From Akebia trifoliata (taxonomy: Eukaryota; Streptophyta; Magnoliopsida; Ranunculales; Lardizabalaceae), in assembly GCA_017979445.1 (NCBI GenBank), contig CM030714.1, positions 5,270,001-5,334,000 on the forward strand: 64,000 bases of DNA. Reading direction: 5' to 3'. A model generated the notes under the pieces. The model was not told the DNA's origin and ran no database searches. It saw only the letters and a list, made by a program, of their open reading frames with translations. How positions within the stretch are numbered: position 1 is the first letter of the stretch; every line of letters begins with the position of its first letter. The position numbers and the translations under genes were made by a program. Below are positions 35,090-53,013 of the stretch, one piece after another.

Positions 35090-35579
35090 TCAAAAAAATG
35101 ATTAGATTTTTTTATATTATAGATTAGATTAATAAATGTTATAATCACACAATTCTCATTTTAGAGTTGTCAATGGGCCAATTTGGCCCTAAAACCCAGA
35201 ACTAAATAGATGTGTTATGCGCCAGTTGACGCTAAACCGCTAGCTAGCCTAAATAGGTCCAATGTTATCCTAGTCTACATGAGCTTTGGCTTAGTTTTAG
35301 GTTTGAAAATTTTTCAACTTCGTCTACAACTTCTACTTGTTAGAATTCTCTGTAAAAGGAAGAGCGGATCAACAAGTTTTTGAACAATCAAATATTGATT
35401 TTGCCACTCTTAATACAATTGTGCTAAAAATTATTAGCTTGAGCCTAACTTAATGTTAATCATATTAAGCTCATTAATTGCCAATATCTTCACGTCCAGC
35501 TTTTATATATCACAAGTTAATATATCAACGGTTCCAATAGACAGTCCCATATTAATATAGATAGTAAATATTTAAAGAG

Positions 35580-36067
35580 GAATGCTTGCACTTATCAAAA
35601 ATGAAAAAGCGAAAACTAACATCCCTATACCTATTTTGTCTTTTAATAAAAAATATAAGAGTATATTGATATTTTATATAATAAACGCATGTACATAATA
35701 AATGTTAAAAGCATTTAATCTTTGGATAAATACTTTGGCAATCAATGCTAACAAGTATTTATCATATAAAAGACTATCATTTATTGTATAAAAGATTAAC
35801 ATAGACTTGTCTTTTTTACTAAAAGATAAAAGCATTTTGTAGAGTTATAAACACACTTGGGAAATTGGAATCTGGGGGTATTTTGGTAAAAATAATCTTT
35901 TTAAGAGTATTTTTTTATACAAAATTCAAGTTCCCAAGTATTTTTTTGCACTTTAACGGGCACAGGTTAACAAGACCCAAAATATATAACGGGTAAGCAT
36001 ATTGTTATAAAGTGAATGAAAGTGGGAGAATGTTGACCACTGAGGTCTTTGATGTTAGTATTCCCCA
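35580..36067. repeat. partial copy of the 15795-16735 palindromic unit
   Basis: It contains TTTTGTCTTTTAATAAAAAA, GGCAATCAATGCTAACAAG, CTTGTCTTTTTTACTAAAAG and, further right, GAGGTCTTTGATGTTAGTA, all matching the array at 15795. The outer arms are incomplete. Confidence 0.5.
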
Positions 36068-36099
36068 TATTTCAATTCTTAAGAATAATTTATACATGA

Positions 36100-36317
36100 A
36101 GAGAGAGAGAGAAAAAACACTTATCTTGTCCCAAGGGATGTTTGGTGGGCCAACATATGTCCCCTTATGCCCCCAACACAAAATCGTATATCATTTTCCT
36201 CGGGATGTGTAGAATCATGAACATTTTGTCTGTGTATCCTAATACAAATGACATATGGTTATATGACAATGGCATATGTCAAAGAGGGGGGACGGGTCAG
36301 ATTATCAAGACTCATAT
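36100..36317. mobile_element. probable family M1 palindromic MITE, ends approximate
   Basis: The right end GATTATCAAGACTC and the core CCTCGGGAT...ATCCTAATAC, with ATATCATTT and AAATGACATAT arms, match family M1. The left end is blurred beside a GA run, so the target duplication is uncertain. Confidence 0.45.
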
Positions 36318-37809
36318 ATAAATATCCTCATAACACACATCTTGGGACTATTTTTCTTGAAGATAAATCTCAACTGTAAGGTTTTGAATTTAAATGATTG
36401 CGATCATGTTTTTTTTTCCATAAATTACTCGATCCTGACCTAATTTGATTTTAAAATTTTCACTCGATTGACTGGCATGTGCACATAACCTTAGATCAGA
36501 GTGAAAATTTTCAAATCAGAAAATCATCAGTGTTTTTTATATCCTACACTCACATAATTCAATTAACACTAATAGGGGCGACATTTGAGGATTAAAATGG
36601 CAAGTTCATCCTTCAACCCATTTTAAAATGTCAAACATGACTACGAAAAAATTTGCTAAAATAAAAAATTACGGCCATTAAGGTTATCGATTAACAGTGA
36701 AAAAAATTACAGTGAGACCTCAGCTTCCGATTTTTGAGATGGTAGTCATGATTGTACTTGAAAGTACAGTAGTGAACACCAAGTAAATGCACTCAGATAA
36801 AATACGTGTCATCACAGCAAATTGAACACGTTTAACTACTGTTGGAAGTTTTACCCAGCTGAGTAGTTGTGGTGTGTTCAGGTCTGCACTCTGCAGTGCA
36901 GGTTTTCAGAAGTCTTACTAGCACAAGAAACTAGTACAAGAACATCAGACGCCAATTTGACATTTTGACCGTTTTCAAGTATAAATAAGTGAAACCCTTT
37001 TCTTACTAACATAGTAAGATTTTGTGCCTTACTAAGGGCTGTTATGCCCAAATAGAGAAAAATTCAGATAAAAAAATAAAAATAAAAACCTTAAAAAACA
37101 AGTTGTTTTTAGACAGATTTACCAAAACATGCACAATTTTTCGTTTATTTACCAAAACAGTACACTATTCAAAATTTTTTATCAAAATGATAAAAACAGT
37201 AAAATATTTTTTCTTTTTATCAAAAGTACTTTTTTTATTTTTTGACTGAAATTACAAAAATAATTTGGTAAAAAAAATTGTAAATACATATGATTGTTGG
37301 ATTACTGAAAGAGAGTGAATCTTTTTAGTTGGATTTTCATTTTTTTAAGGTTAAAATTATAAATACATATGTAAAACAAAAAAAAAATGTATTTTTGGTA
37401 AAAAAAATAATTTCGAAAATGATAAATTTATCATTTTCAAAATTATTTGCTATAATGTACCCTTTTGGTAAATAATTTCAAAAATTCTATCGTTTTGATA
37501 AATTATTCTTGTTTTTAACTAGATCAATGGAACTTTCACACACCTCCCAAACTTAAAAATAAAATTCAATGGTGAGTAATAATTTTTTTTTAATATTTTT
37601 TTTTCAAAATTCATAAAATTTCGTGGATCATGTTTCAGGATGAGAAGAGGTGAGCCCAACGACCCTCAGCACGGTTAGGGGGACTCTATAAATAAAGGGG
37701 TGATTTGGACGTGCCCTCTCTGTTTTGATAACTACAAAAGATCCCTGTATTTTGAACTTGATGGCAATACGTCCTTTGACCTGGGTCTTCTTCAATAGAT
37801 CAATGTAAA
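36318..37809. other. intergenic, nothing recognised
   Basis: AT-rich sequence. A segment near 36360-36420 (GATAAATCTCAA and a GATTG(C/G)GATCA motif) is repeated at 38845-38895. No gene was seen. Confidence 0.35.
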
Positions 37810-37818
37810 TAACTTAAA

Positions 37819-38232
37819 GGGTCAGGTTCAAGGGCCATATGAGAAAACATATAAGAAAACTTTCGACGGTAAATAAAAATTTAAAATATGGGTTAGAAAT
37901 TTTGGATTGAGCTGATTTTTTGTGAGGATGATCTCTATGATGGGAAGATCATCCAAAAAAAAAAAAAAATCAGCCCAATCTGAAACTTCTAACCCCATTA
38001 AAAGTGATTTAGAATGTGGACCGTCGATTTTTTACCAATTTTTATCACTAATTTGTAAATCACTTTTGATGGATTTAGAAGTTTCTGATTGAGCTGATTT
38101 TTTGTGAGGATAATCTTCTCATCATAGTGACCATCCTTGCAAAAAATCAGCTCAATCCAAAACCTCTAACCCTTATTTTGAAAAACGAAAGTTTTCTTAT
38201 ATATTTTCTCATATGGCCCTTGAACCTGACCC
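37819..38232. mobile_element. foldback Mutator-like MITE, intact copy, 414 bp
   Basis: Terminal inverted repeats of about 47 bp differ at one base. They begin GGGTCAGGTTCAAGGGCCAT and end ATGGCCCTTGAACCTGACCC. Identical 9-mers TAACTTAAA flank it (37810-37818 and 38233-38241). Subterminal blocks such as GAGCTGATTTTTTGTGAGG also occur inverted inside. No coding capacity. A truncated copy is at 20331-20690. Confidence 0.85.
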
Positions 38233-38241
38233 TAACTTAAA

Positions 38242-39829
38242 TGCCCTCACATTTAACCTCTAACTCACTTCCTCTCCCAAAACAATCTTCTTTTAACTTT
38301 AGGGTAAAGTACTTTAGCCTCTTCCTCAAATTTAAGGTTCTATTTCTTCAAGGTTCAGAACTTAGGAACATGATAGTACTTTAGAGAAGTGGAAGATCAA
38401 TGTAATTTTAGATAGAAATATTAAGAGTTTATACAAGACATTGAAGACTAGATTAAATAAATCAAAAATAATTTATCCTAAAAGTTAATAGTTTGAAGAT
38501 GAAAGATTTTTTTCTTCGTCTCAACCTTCAAATTATTTTTTCTTCAGCTTTGAAATCTCAAGAACAAAGATCAAAACAGTGAGACACGTTTTTAAATTAT
38601 TGTGACAAAGTCCGGATTCAAGACAGTTCGGCAAGGGAAAATCTTGAACCAAGTCAAGGAAAAATAGAAATATACTATTATTTATGGATAATAAAAAAAA
38701 TTTGCATACTTCATATGTTAAATAAAATTTTATATGAAAATATAGAATTGGGATTACTATTTAGATAAATAAAAAAATTAAAAAAATCCAACAATTGAGA
38801 TTTATGCGTATCTTGATAGCACAAAACTAAGAGACACTTATCCTGAGGATAAATCTCAATCATTTGATTTTGTATTTAAACGATTGGGATCAATTTTTTT
38901 TTTTAATGAGTCGAGATCTTAACCCTAAAAATGTAACATTGAAAGTTTGTAAATAAGTAGAAACTAAGTAGTCAATTGAAAGAATCATGAATTATTAGCG
39001 TATTTTTCAAATAATAGGATAATTTTGTCACTATTGTATAAATAACCCTAACTAAAAAGATAATTTTTAATTTTGGTACCCTCTTCACAGCAAGTTAAAT
39101 GATGTTGTACGCCTAACTTAGAAGTATGTTTTCTCAATTTCTCTAATATCCAATGTCCAAACCGCTCGATGTCCTTCAAGCCAAGTAAACACGATTATTT
39201 GGTCCTAGACTTGAGTTGATGCAAACAATAGACCAACGATGATTTTTGCGACTAATAATCCAATGGTTGTCGCAAACTATCGATAAATGTGTATTTCATG
39301 AAGTGGGCCACGTGGTTTGAATCTCAACATATAAGTATTGGACATATAATGTGTATAATGTGGTAGAACATTTACTAAATTATTGGTATGTTGATCTAAT
39401 GGTTATTAATAAGCAACTAGTTACTTGGTATTCATTTGAATGGATAATAACCGTTTGATCAAGAGAAGGAAACATCGAACATTGATGTTGGTATTTGTAT
39501 GGAATCAAGAGACGACGAAATCAATAACATAGGATGCCTTTTTATAGAGAGGACGAAACTACGAAAGTGATGATGTTCGAGATAATAGTGTAGTTGCAAT
39601 TTTCCTTGAGATTTACATGATTCGCTGCTGAGATGCAAATTAGTCTACCACATAGACATGACGTAGTTCTTAATCCTCATGTCGTGGAAGTGCGTACAGA
39701 AACATAAATGCTTCTTACTTGTATCTTGAGGAAAGCATCTATGGTTCCAAGCACACCATCATGTCAATGCAGTGTGAAATGCAGTCACTCCAACATTTTT
39801 CTTTGGAAATACTGTAATAAAAAAAAGAT
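38242..39829. other. intergenic, nothing recognised
   Basis: No supported gene or well-defined element. Confidence 0.35.
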
Positions 39830-39838
39830 ATGTATTGA

Positions 39839-40071
39839 GAATCGTGATAATCTGACTACTTCACATGGCAAACTCAATCGACTACCCTAATGTGACAAGT
39901 TCAGAAATCGTAGATATGCGCTCCTCGAGATACACGACAACTCTTCCCCATAAAAAAGTGTATCTCAAGAGAATCTTGTATCCTAAGGACCGCATATCTA
40001 CGGTTCTTAAACTTGTCGTGTCAGGTAGTCGATTGAGTATGCCACGTGGGGTAGTCAGATTATCACGACTC
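39839..40071. mobile_element. palindromic Mutator-like MITE (family M1), 233 bp
   Basis: The left end GAATCGTGATAATCTGAC and right end GTCAGATTATCACGACTC pair, and the arms run on for about 95 bp through CACATGGCAAACTCAATCG and GTAGATATGCG to a short loop. The flanking 9-mers ATGTATTGA and ATATATTAA match at 7 of 9 positions, so the duplication looks decayed. Confidence 0.7.
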
Positions 40072-40114
40072 ATATATTAATCGTTTGTTTTAGAGTATCT
40101 TTTCCTTTTTGCAA

Positions 40115-40289
40115 GAACCGGGATAATATGACGCTCTCCTCTGACAAACGCCCCCATCATAGAATTGTAGATTTTTTACCTTAGGATACACGAGAAAAAA
40201 GATACATGGTTCTGTGTATCCCAAGGCAAATGAACTACAATTCTGTGATGGGGGGATTTGTTAGAAGGGGCGTCTTATTATCACGTCCC
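40115..40289. mobile_element. palindromic Mutator-like MITE (family M1), 175 bp
   Basis: Inverted arms contain GATAATATGACGC, ACAAACGCCCCCATCA(T/C)AGAATTGTAG and a CCTTAGGATACAC core. The flanking 9-mers TTTTTGCAA (40106-40114) and TTTTTACAA (40290-40298) match at 8 of 9. It lies 43 bp from the previous family member. Confidence 0.65.
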
Positions 40290-40309
40290 TTTTTACAAAG
40301 ACTCAGGAT

Positions 40310-40500
40310 TCAATATGGTGTCCTTGTTCTTATAAAATAAGTTAGGTGTCTACGTGGCAGACTTTGGTTGGAGTTTAAAATACCTTGGGCTCCTTATCAA
40401 GCCGTTCATAAAATCCAATGTGTTTATTTCCTAATCAAATTATGCCACGTGGACACGGTTCATGTCTATAGAAATGGTACATCGTATGTAACTTTGGTCT
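40310..40500. repeat. relative of the palindrome at 430-697
   Basis: It shares TTCTTATAAAATA, GTGTCTACGTGGCA, TTTGGTTGGAGTT and, inverted, TATGCCACGTGGACAC with the region at 430-697. The ends are unclear. Confidence 0.45.
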
Positions 40501-40691
40501 TTGGATAACATTTTTTGAAGTACCTTGAGATGAAGACATGTGTGTGTATATATGTATAGAAATTATTAACAAAATATTAAATAATTTATTAGTAATATAT
40601 TAAAAGATATGTCATAATAGAGCTTGGAAAATACTATATCCCATCAATATTCACACATTGAAAGTAAAAAATTAGATAAAAGAACTTCATA

Positions 40692-40849
40692 CACAATGTG
40701 AAAAAAGCCCAAATTTGACAGTCCTGGACTGTCAAATCTGGTAATATCTAGAATTTTGACGGTCATAAACCGTCCATATTTAGTTTCTAAAATTTGTGGA
40801 CCTTGGCCCATCAATTTTTTCTGTCGAATTTTCCAATTTTCAAATTGTG
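40692..40849. mobile_element. CACTA-like MITE, short copy
   Basis: It begins CACAATGTGAAAAAAGCC and ends TTTTCAAATTGTG. ATA flanks both sides (40689-40691 and 40850-40852), a 3-bp duplication as in CACTA elements. The sequence is the inverted, internally shortened relative of 31630-32106. Confidence 0.55.
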
Positions 40850-40852
40850 ATA

Positions 40853-42688
40853 ATGCTTAGAAAATAATCTTTCCGAACAAATCTATTATAAGAATAATTA
40901 TAATAGTTTGACAATCAAAACACCTCAACATAATGTATTTTCATGCAAATTAGTTAAGACCAAAATATTTACTTGAAAGAGAATTTCTTACAAGACAGCT
41001 CAAATTAGAATTACGAATGCTTACAAAGATTATCATGAAGTAAAGAATCCGCCCGAAATAAATATAAATACATTTGTTAAAAGAGCTTGGAACAAAGATT
41101 TCAATTGAATAATTCTCCTAACTAAATTAATTAAGTTAGTGATTTGATGTCTAAAACTATAACATTATATTATTTTTTATATGGATAAATGATTTTAATA
41201 GAAAAAGAAAGCAAAAAAAAGACAGTGGTCAAGGTAAATTAATTTTATAAACCATCATATACATAAATAAAATTATTTATTTATTATATCTAATACAATA
41301 TCTTTCATCAAACTTTTAAAAAATCAAATGCACAAGATTGTAGATATTCAACATTCATCTTCCCCAAATATTGGATATTTTCAAATTAATAGACATCCCT
41401 TATCAACCTATATACACTATATTGTGGACTAGCCATTTAATTTGGATCCACTTAAGTGCATTAATTAAAGTGGCCAATTGTTGAATAGAATTCTCTAAAA
41501 TTGTATGTATTAAAGGCCCAACTTATAAGATTTCCACTGTTGAATTTTGACAAAATCAAGTATGACTTAGCGATGATAGGTTTGTTTTCAAAGATGAATA
41601 TCTCTTTCAAGACCAAGTTGTCATATTATTTGGCGTGGACTACCTTCATTTTTAAATGGTTCATGTCTAGAAGTTGCAATCAATTTTTGATTGGTCTGGT
41701 CTTCTTTTGCATTGTCTAAATCATGGAAACAACTTGATCAAAACGATAGATCTTCTTATTGAATTTGCTAACTTATTATAAGTACTCAGGTACCAATTCA
41801 TATGATCCTTCTAATTGAGTCTGATTACTTACTATATAAGCTTCACATTTGCTTGAATGATTATTTCTTAATTGATCTTCGTATATAACTTACATCATCC
41901 TTTTGTTTTGATAGACAAACAAGGGGTAGTGGTCATTAGAGGTGAAGGTGGGTTTAATGAGTTTTGAACTAAGATTGCTGTATTAACACTTCACAAGCCT
42001 CACCAACTTAGCCAAGTCAACACTTCACATCATCCCTTATTTAAAGTAATCAATTGCAAATAAATACTTAGTCTTTTAGGAAATCACTAAGATTTAGATA
42101 AAATATAAAATTATAATAAATTGTTAAATTCTATAGGTGATGATACCATAAACCTAAATTCAAATTCTGCTAGTATTGATTACTGAACTCCTGAAAATTA
42201 ACTTATCAATTCTTCTACACTATCTTCAAGTTCTTTTAAGAAATTATATGCTAGTTGTTCAAATTATAACAATTTCTGATAATTTTTTTACAAACTTTCC
42301 ACAATTTGTAAGTGTAAGAAGCATGGCTTGATAGTATATGATCCCCTCGTGAAAGATGTCAACCCAAACATGACTTCAATTTAAAACTTCAATCATTAGT
42401 TTAATAATTAATTTAAATTTTATGAGTCTTTTCCCTCAAACATGATTTGAAGTTCATGACACTCCTTCTACACCAGACTTCATCAATTTTACTATAAGTT
42501 CTCCTTCTACAAATATTTTTTTCTTTAAAAGACATAAATGCTCCCCATTTATAAATACATTTAATATGTTCCTAAAATCAACACATCTATAATAAATGCC
42601 TCCAAGTTGTATATGACAACACAAAAAATTCAATATTTTTTTTAAATGGTTACAGTACAAAGAGTTTCTTCTTACATTCCTGATATCT
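40853..42688. other. intergenic, nothing recognised
   Basis: The open frames at 41501-41719 and 42454-42660 have no recognisable domain. No paired repeat ends were seen. Confidence 0.35.
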
Positions 42689-42697
42689 CATGAGAAA

Positions 42698-42923
42698 GAG
42701 TCATGATAATTTGACTACCCCACATGACAAACTCAATACGTGACTAAGTTAGGGAATTGTAGATCTGCACTCTTTGAGATACATGATTCCCTCGAGATAC
42801 ACTTCTTTTATAGGGAAGTACATCTATGTATCCCGAGGAGCGCAGATCTACAGTTCACTAACTTGACAAGTCAAAAGGTAGCGATTGAGTTTGCCACGTG
42901 GGGTAGTCAGATTATCACTATTC
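42698..42923. mobile_element. palindromic Mutator-like MITE (family M1), 226 bp
   Basis: It starts GAGTCATGATAATTTGAC and ends GTCAGATTATCACTATTC. The arms hold CTACCCCACATGACAAACTC, GTAGATCTGC and CTCGAGATACA. It is flanked by identical 9-mers CATGAGAAA (42689-42697 and 42924-42932). It is the closest relative of the copy at 39839. Confidence 0.85.
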
Positions 42924-42932
42924 CATGAGAAA

Positions 42933-44519
42933 TGTATTACATCATATTTTCTAATACATTGACCATCTATTGGTGGACCTAAACACAAAAATCAAATATA
43001 TATATTGATGATTTATAACTATTTTCTTAAGTATCTGAAAATGGTAAAATCTGATGGATGTAAATTACCTTGTAAAAATGCTCAAGTCTAACAATTAAAA
43101 GTCATCATTAGGATGATGTTATGTATGTAATTATAGATTAAAAAAAAAAAAAAATACATTTGATACAACATTTGGAAGAATGTGTAACTCCAACGGGATA
43201 TCAAAATTTTATTTTGGAGTTTTATTGATGATAAATCAACTTTGATTATAGAAATGTTGTGCAAGTGGATATTTGTGTCTCATTACTAACATAATGAGAG
43301 AAGGCCACATTGGCATTTGTTGACACTAAAATTTGGAAGTTAAAAAAATGTTTTTTACTTTCATATTTATTCTAATTATTATCTATGTCATTTTTGTAAA
43401 ATAAAAATAAAAATAATAGAATAAAATTATAATCCCACACTTCCTATAATCAAGTCAGTTTTCTAAAATATCAAAAGTAACATTTTACGTCACAAAACTT
43501 CCTTAATGTGTATTAAATGATAACGTAAGATTATTTATTTAAATTTTTTGAAACAATTTATAAGTTTTTTTATTCATGCATAAATTCCAATTTTGTAATA
43601 CATGTGCACATGTCACCTGCTAGTTAAAAGTAGATATATTTTGTAGGATTTTATTAATAGGGTTGTATGGATCATATAAAATTCAAAATCCAATCGATTT
43701 AAGATTTGGGTTAACATCTTAATTTTGACAAAAACCTAATTTCAATAACCTATTGGATCACTTTTGGATCAGCCGTGCTAGTATCTAATAGAGGATTGAT
43801 CTGATAATATGTGAGAAAATATCAATTATATATTTTGTAACACATAATGTATATCTATATTATATGAAGCAAATCCAATTTAAGTTAATTTAGATTATAT
43901 TCAATAATCATCTGATCCGGATTGGATCCAAATACGGATATTCAATAAAGATCCGATCCATAAGCATCAAAATTGATCATAGATCAACCCCTTCTTTCAC
44001 TCCCAAAACCTAATCCATTGACAGCCCTACCCCTCAAAAAGATAATTGTAAGAAAGTTGATAAAGTTGGGTGAAAAGAAGAGTTTTGTCAACTTAAAGGA
44101 AATAAATAAATACTACTTATATTTGGGGGTATACTTTTAATCATTCCAATCTATGTTTGTAATAGTTTTATTAATTATTTGTCAAACTTGGCGGAAATCT
44201 AACCCTTTTCAGACAAAGTAAAATTAGTTATATTTTTTTATTAATTTCCAAAACTACCCTAACTGCTACAGACAAATAACGACACAACCACCTATCATCA
44301 TCGATGAAAACTGGAAACCCACTACCATGTGATCCAGGCCAGCTTTTGTCGGGAGTACCGCTATGAGGGTATTTTGGTCAAATTTTAATATCCACTGTCG
44401 TTCTAATGCTCAAAAGGTTATTCTCGTAATTTCCTATTATTTGTTTGTCGGGGACATTTATGTAATTTAAATTAATTTATTTCTTTAATAAACAAGAGAG
44501 AGAGAGAGCTGTCTTCCAC
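42933..44519. other. upstream region of the GSK3-like gene, repeat remnants
   Basis: Near 43600 a segment with ATGTGCACATGTCACCTGCTAG resembles the right end of the element at 46884-47289. A hAT-like stretch with GGATC words spans roughly 43660-44030. A (GA)n run at 44494-44507 lies just before the kinase start and probably belongs to its 5' untranslated region. Confidence 0.35.
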
Positions 44520-50076
<5,557 letters not shown>

Positions 50077-51228
50077 AGATAGATATACCTACTACTGTTT
50101 CTACTTCTCCATCAATGGAAAGAAAAGGGCTCCCTCCATCTTTCTGGTTTAGTTATCTCATGCAATCCAGGGCCCAATTGATGTTGTTTTCACGAGCTCG
50201 GCAAAGTTATATACACATTGTTGGTGGGATGGGCCTTGGCCTTCTGAAATCTTTAGTTTGCTACTTTTTGGCCAGAATCTCTTTTGTATATTTGTCTGAT
50301 CGTAAAGATAATCCGAGTCTGACTGATCAGAACGCTGAGTATAAGAAAGATGGTGTCCGAAAAGATTTGGCAGGCGTAAATGGGTTGGCTGGTTGTTGGG
50401 TTCCTTTACTTACAGGTGTATTTTTCTGCTTATGTTGTGACGACTGATGGTTGCGGACCACAGATCGAAAAGGTTAGTTTCCTTCTTTTTTTTTTTCCGC
50501 TTTCTTCCCATATTATTAATATAGGGATTTTTTAGTTGTAAGTTTGGTTTGCTTTGAATCTTTTTTTTTTTTTTTTTCTCTTTTTAATTTATGTTTTTTA
50601 TTGTATACATGTTTTCGAAACCACGTCCCCTGAATATTATTAGAATTGGAAAAATCTTATTGTCGTCCCTACTTGTATATTTCGGTGCTGATATGCTGGA
50701 AAAGTGATTGTTTGTGTGCTGTTGTCTCTCAAGTTATAAAATGCTTTAAAGCTATCACTTGGAAAAGGAAAGTTGGATTTTAGGGTTTGTATGGTTGCAG
50801 GGAATTCGTTTTTCGATTTCTTGGGAAAATGAATTCTGGTGTTTGGTTGCACTTGGGGGTAATACAGTAGCTTTCAGAGCGAGGTGGTGGATAGGAAAAC
50901 ATTTACCCTCAAACTCCCAAGGAGATCGTATTTGGGTGGCAAAAAATGGTTTTCCAGGGAAAATGATTAATTGTACATATGTCTTATTTGTTGCATTCTT
51001 AGTATGACGGCATTCCTAAATTCATACCTTCCAATAGAAATCTCAATCGTGCATTCTTATTGCAATGTACATCTCTTCACATTTCATTGCCTATGCAAAT
51101 CATCAATTCGTTGAATTGTTTTGGAATTTCTAGAATATTTTTAGATGAATCTGAAATGGAATGTTTTGTTTTGCTATTATTAGAAATTGTAGTACTTAGG
51201 TGTAAATATTGTGAAAGAATAATGTTGA
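50077..51228. other. 3' flank of the kinase gene
   Basis: The first few hundred bases are probably the 3' untranslated region. An open frame at 50115-50447 looks like chance. A GGGAATTCG/GAATTCTGG stretch near 50800 may be an old MITE, but no ends were fixed. Confidence 0.4.
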
Positions 51229-51517
51229 AGTGACCTCAAGATTGAACCGCACATCGCACATCCTGACCCCAAAGTGAAAATTTAAAGGAACCATAGATGC
51301 TTTCACTCGAGATTTCACGCCAGGATGTGCGATGGGAGGTCACTCCAGCCCCACACATTGTGGAATGGCATGAAACTTTGAATTCAGTATGGGATAATGC
51401 TGAACCTTGTATCGCACTTCTTGACGTGAAAGTGGATTCGAGTGAAAAAGCATCTATGATTCCTATCCACTTTCACGTCAAGAAGTGCGATATGAGGTTC
51501 CAGCTTTTGAGGTCACT
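51229..51517. mobile_element. composite palindromic MITE with GTGACCTCAA ends
   Basis: The outer ends AGTGACCTCAA and TTGAGGTCACT are inverted. Two inner hairpins follow each other. The second, about 51399-51505, has arms of about 40 bp including TATCGCACTTCTTGACGTG and GAAAGTGGAT. A smaller relative is at 3272-3442. No target duplication was found. Confidence 0.6.
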
Positions 51518-51837
51518 CCAGCACAACTCTTGGGTATAATCAAAATGTTAAACTTGACAATAAAAATGTTTGAATTTGACAGTAAAATTGTATGTTTAAC
51601 TAGTTGCCAATGTGATTTAGATTTTTATTTTTTAATCTTTCATAAAAGTGATTTAGATTTTTTTTGACTGCACGACATTGGATGTTTCTAGAAATATTTA
51701 AAATGCATATATAGTTTAGCAATGACACTCAAGACTGAAATATTACAACAAAATCATCAAAAAAATTTAGAATCGAACTTTGTTTGTAATTTATAAATCA
51801 TTGAAATAGATATACAATTACATCTGAATGTTCAAAT

Positions 51838-52455
51838 TAGGGTGGCGTCTGGCTCATACTTGGATTCTATAACCCATTGCAACGTTTGATTTGTATTATC
51901 AACCTGATTTTTTCATAATCAGGAATTAAAATCATGAAGAATAGAAACCAGTTCTCAGGCTATTTCTCCTGGTTCTCAAATACTATTACTTTTGACGATC
52001 TTGAAATACACTTAATAATAATAATATCAAAAGCAACAATCACAATGCTAACAACTAATATTATTATATAATTATATTTATTAATAACAATAATACTAAT
52101 AATAATAATAATAATTTTTAAAACAAAAATATAAAATCATCATAATTTTTTGAGTAAACTTAATCTAAACATAAAATTCACTTTAAAACTAATGAAAAAT
52201 TACAAAATGTCATCTTTTTCAACTCTTTCCAAAAGTCTTTGATTTTTTCTTTCAAAAATCTATTATCTTCAATATTTTGGTCATGTATTTTTACTCACAT
52301 TTTTAATCTTAAAAAATGTAATTGGGTATTTTTTTCTTCAAAAAGGACAACTTTTGGAAATATTGTTAATCAAACCAGATTTTGGATTTTGAAAATCAGT
52401 TTTATTGTCAAAATCGAGAATTAGGATTTACAATCCGGTCCAAACACTCCCGGAG
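51838..52455. mobile_element. possible AATCC/GGATT-rich MITE
   Basis: The left end GGGTGGCGTCTGGCTCATAC and the inverted right end GGGAGTGTTTGGACCGGAT are weakly similar, and TGATTTTTTCATAATCAGG-type words lie inside. The boundaries and class are guesses. Confidence 0.3.
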
Positions 52456-52753
52456 TATATCATTTGTCATTCGTTGGAAACAATCATTGAAAGTGATGCA
52501 ATTTTTGTTGGAAAATTCAAGTATGCGAAGAAGAGGAGAAAGGGTAGTTTAGGTAATCCTAAAAATTACCTGGGGGAGAGGGGCTGAGGGGACCATATGG
52601 ATGTAAAATGTTTACAGAATATTCTATCAAGAATTCAAGATATCGTAAAAGTCACAGATTATTTAGAAAAGAAAAAACAACCACTCTCACAGTGCTATTC
52701 AATAAATTTCCTTTTTTATTTTTTCAAAATGATTTTCATGGTTCACCAAATTT

Positions 52754-53001
52754 TTATTTATTTATTTATTATTATTATTTGTTGATATCATGGTTATCCC
52801 CACATTTTGGGTGAGATTAATACTGCAGTCACATGCATCGCCCCCTTGAAAAGTCCTACGTGCAACAAGTTGAGTCAAGGGTCAATAGGACCCTAGACGG
52901 TGGCCCCAAGAAATTTTTTGTGGGGTTTCGAACACTTAACCTACTCTTCCTAAGGAGCTTATTAAGGTTCGGCTTGCAACCATGCTAATACCGGCTTATG
53001 T
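52754..53001 (-). mobile_element. tRNA-derived SINE with A-rich tail
   Basis: On the minus strand it starts near an A-box-like TAGCATGGTTG and then has a B-box-like GTGTTCGAAACCCC about 45 bp on. It ends in AACAAATAATAATAATAAAT repeats. The flanks TTCACCAAATTT (52742-52753) and TTCATCAAATAT (53002-53013) match at 10 of 12, consistent with a decayed target duplication. The body differs from the SINE at 9199. Confidence 0.55.
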
Positions 53002-53013
53002 TTCATCAAATAT

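Noticed and set aside
41501..41719. Possible retrotransposon coding fragment
   Set aside because: Reading the 72 residues gave no reverse transcriptase, integrase or gag motif.
50115..50447. 110-codon open frame after the GSK3-like stop
   Set aside because: It falls in the likely 3' untranslated region, has no recognisable domain and no conserved motif.
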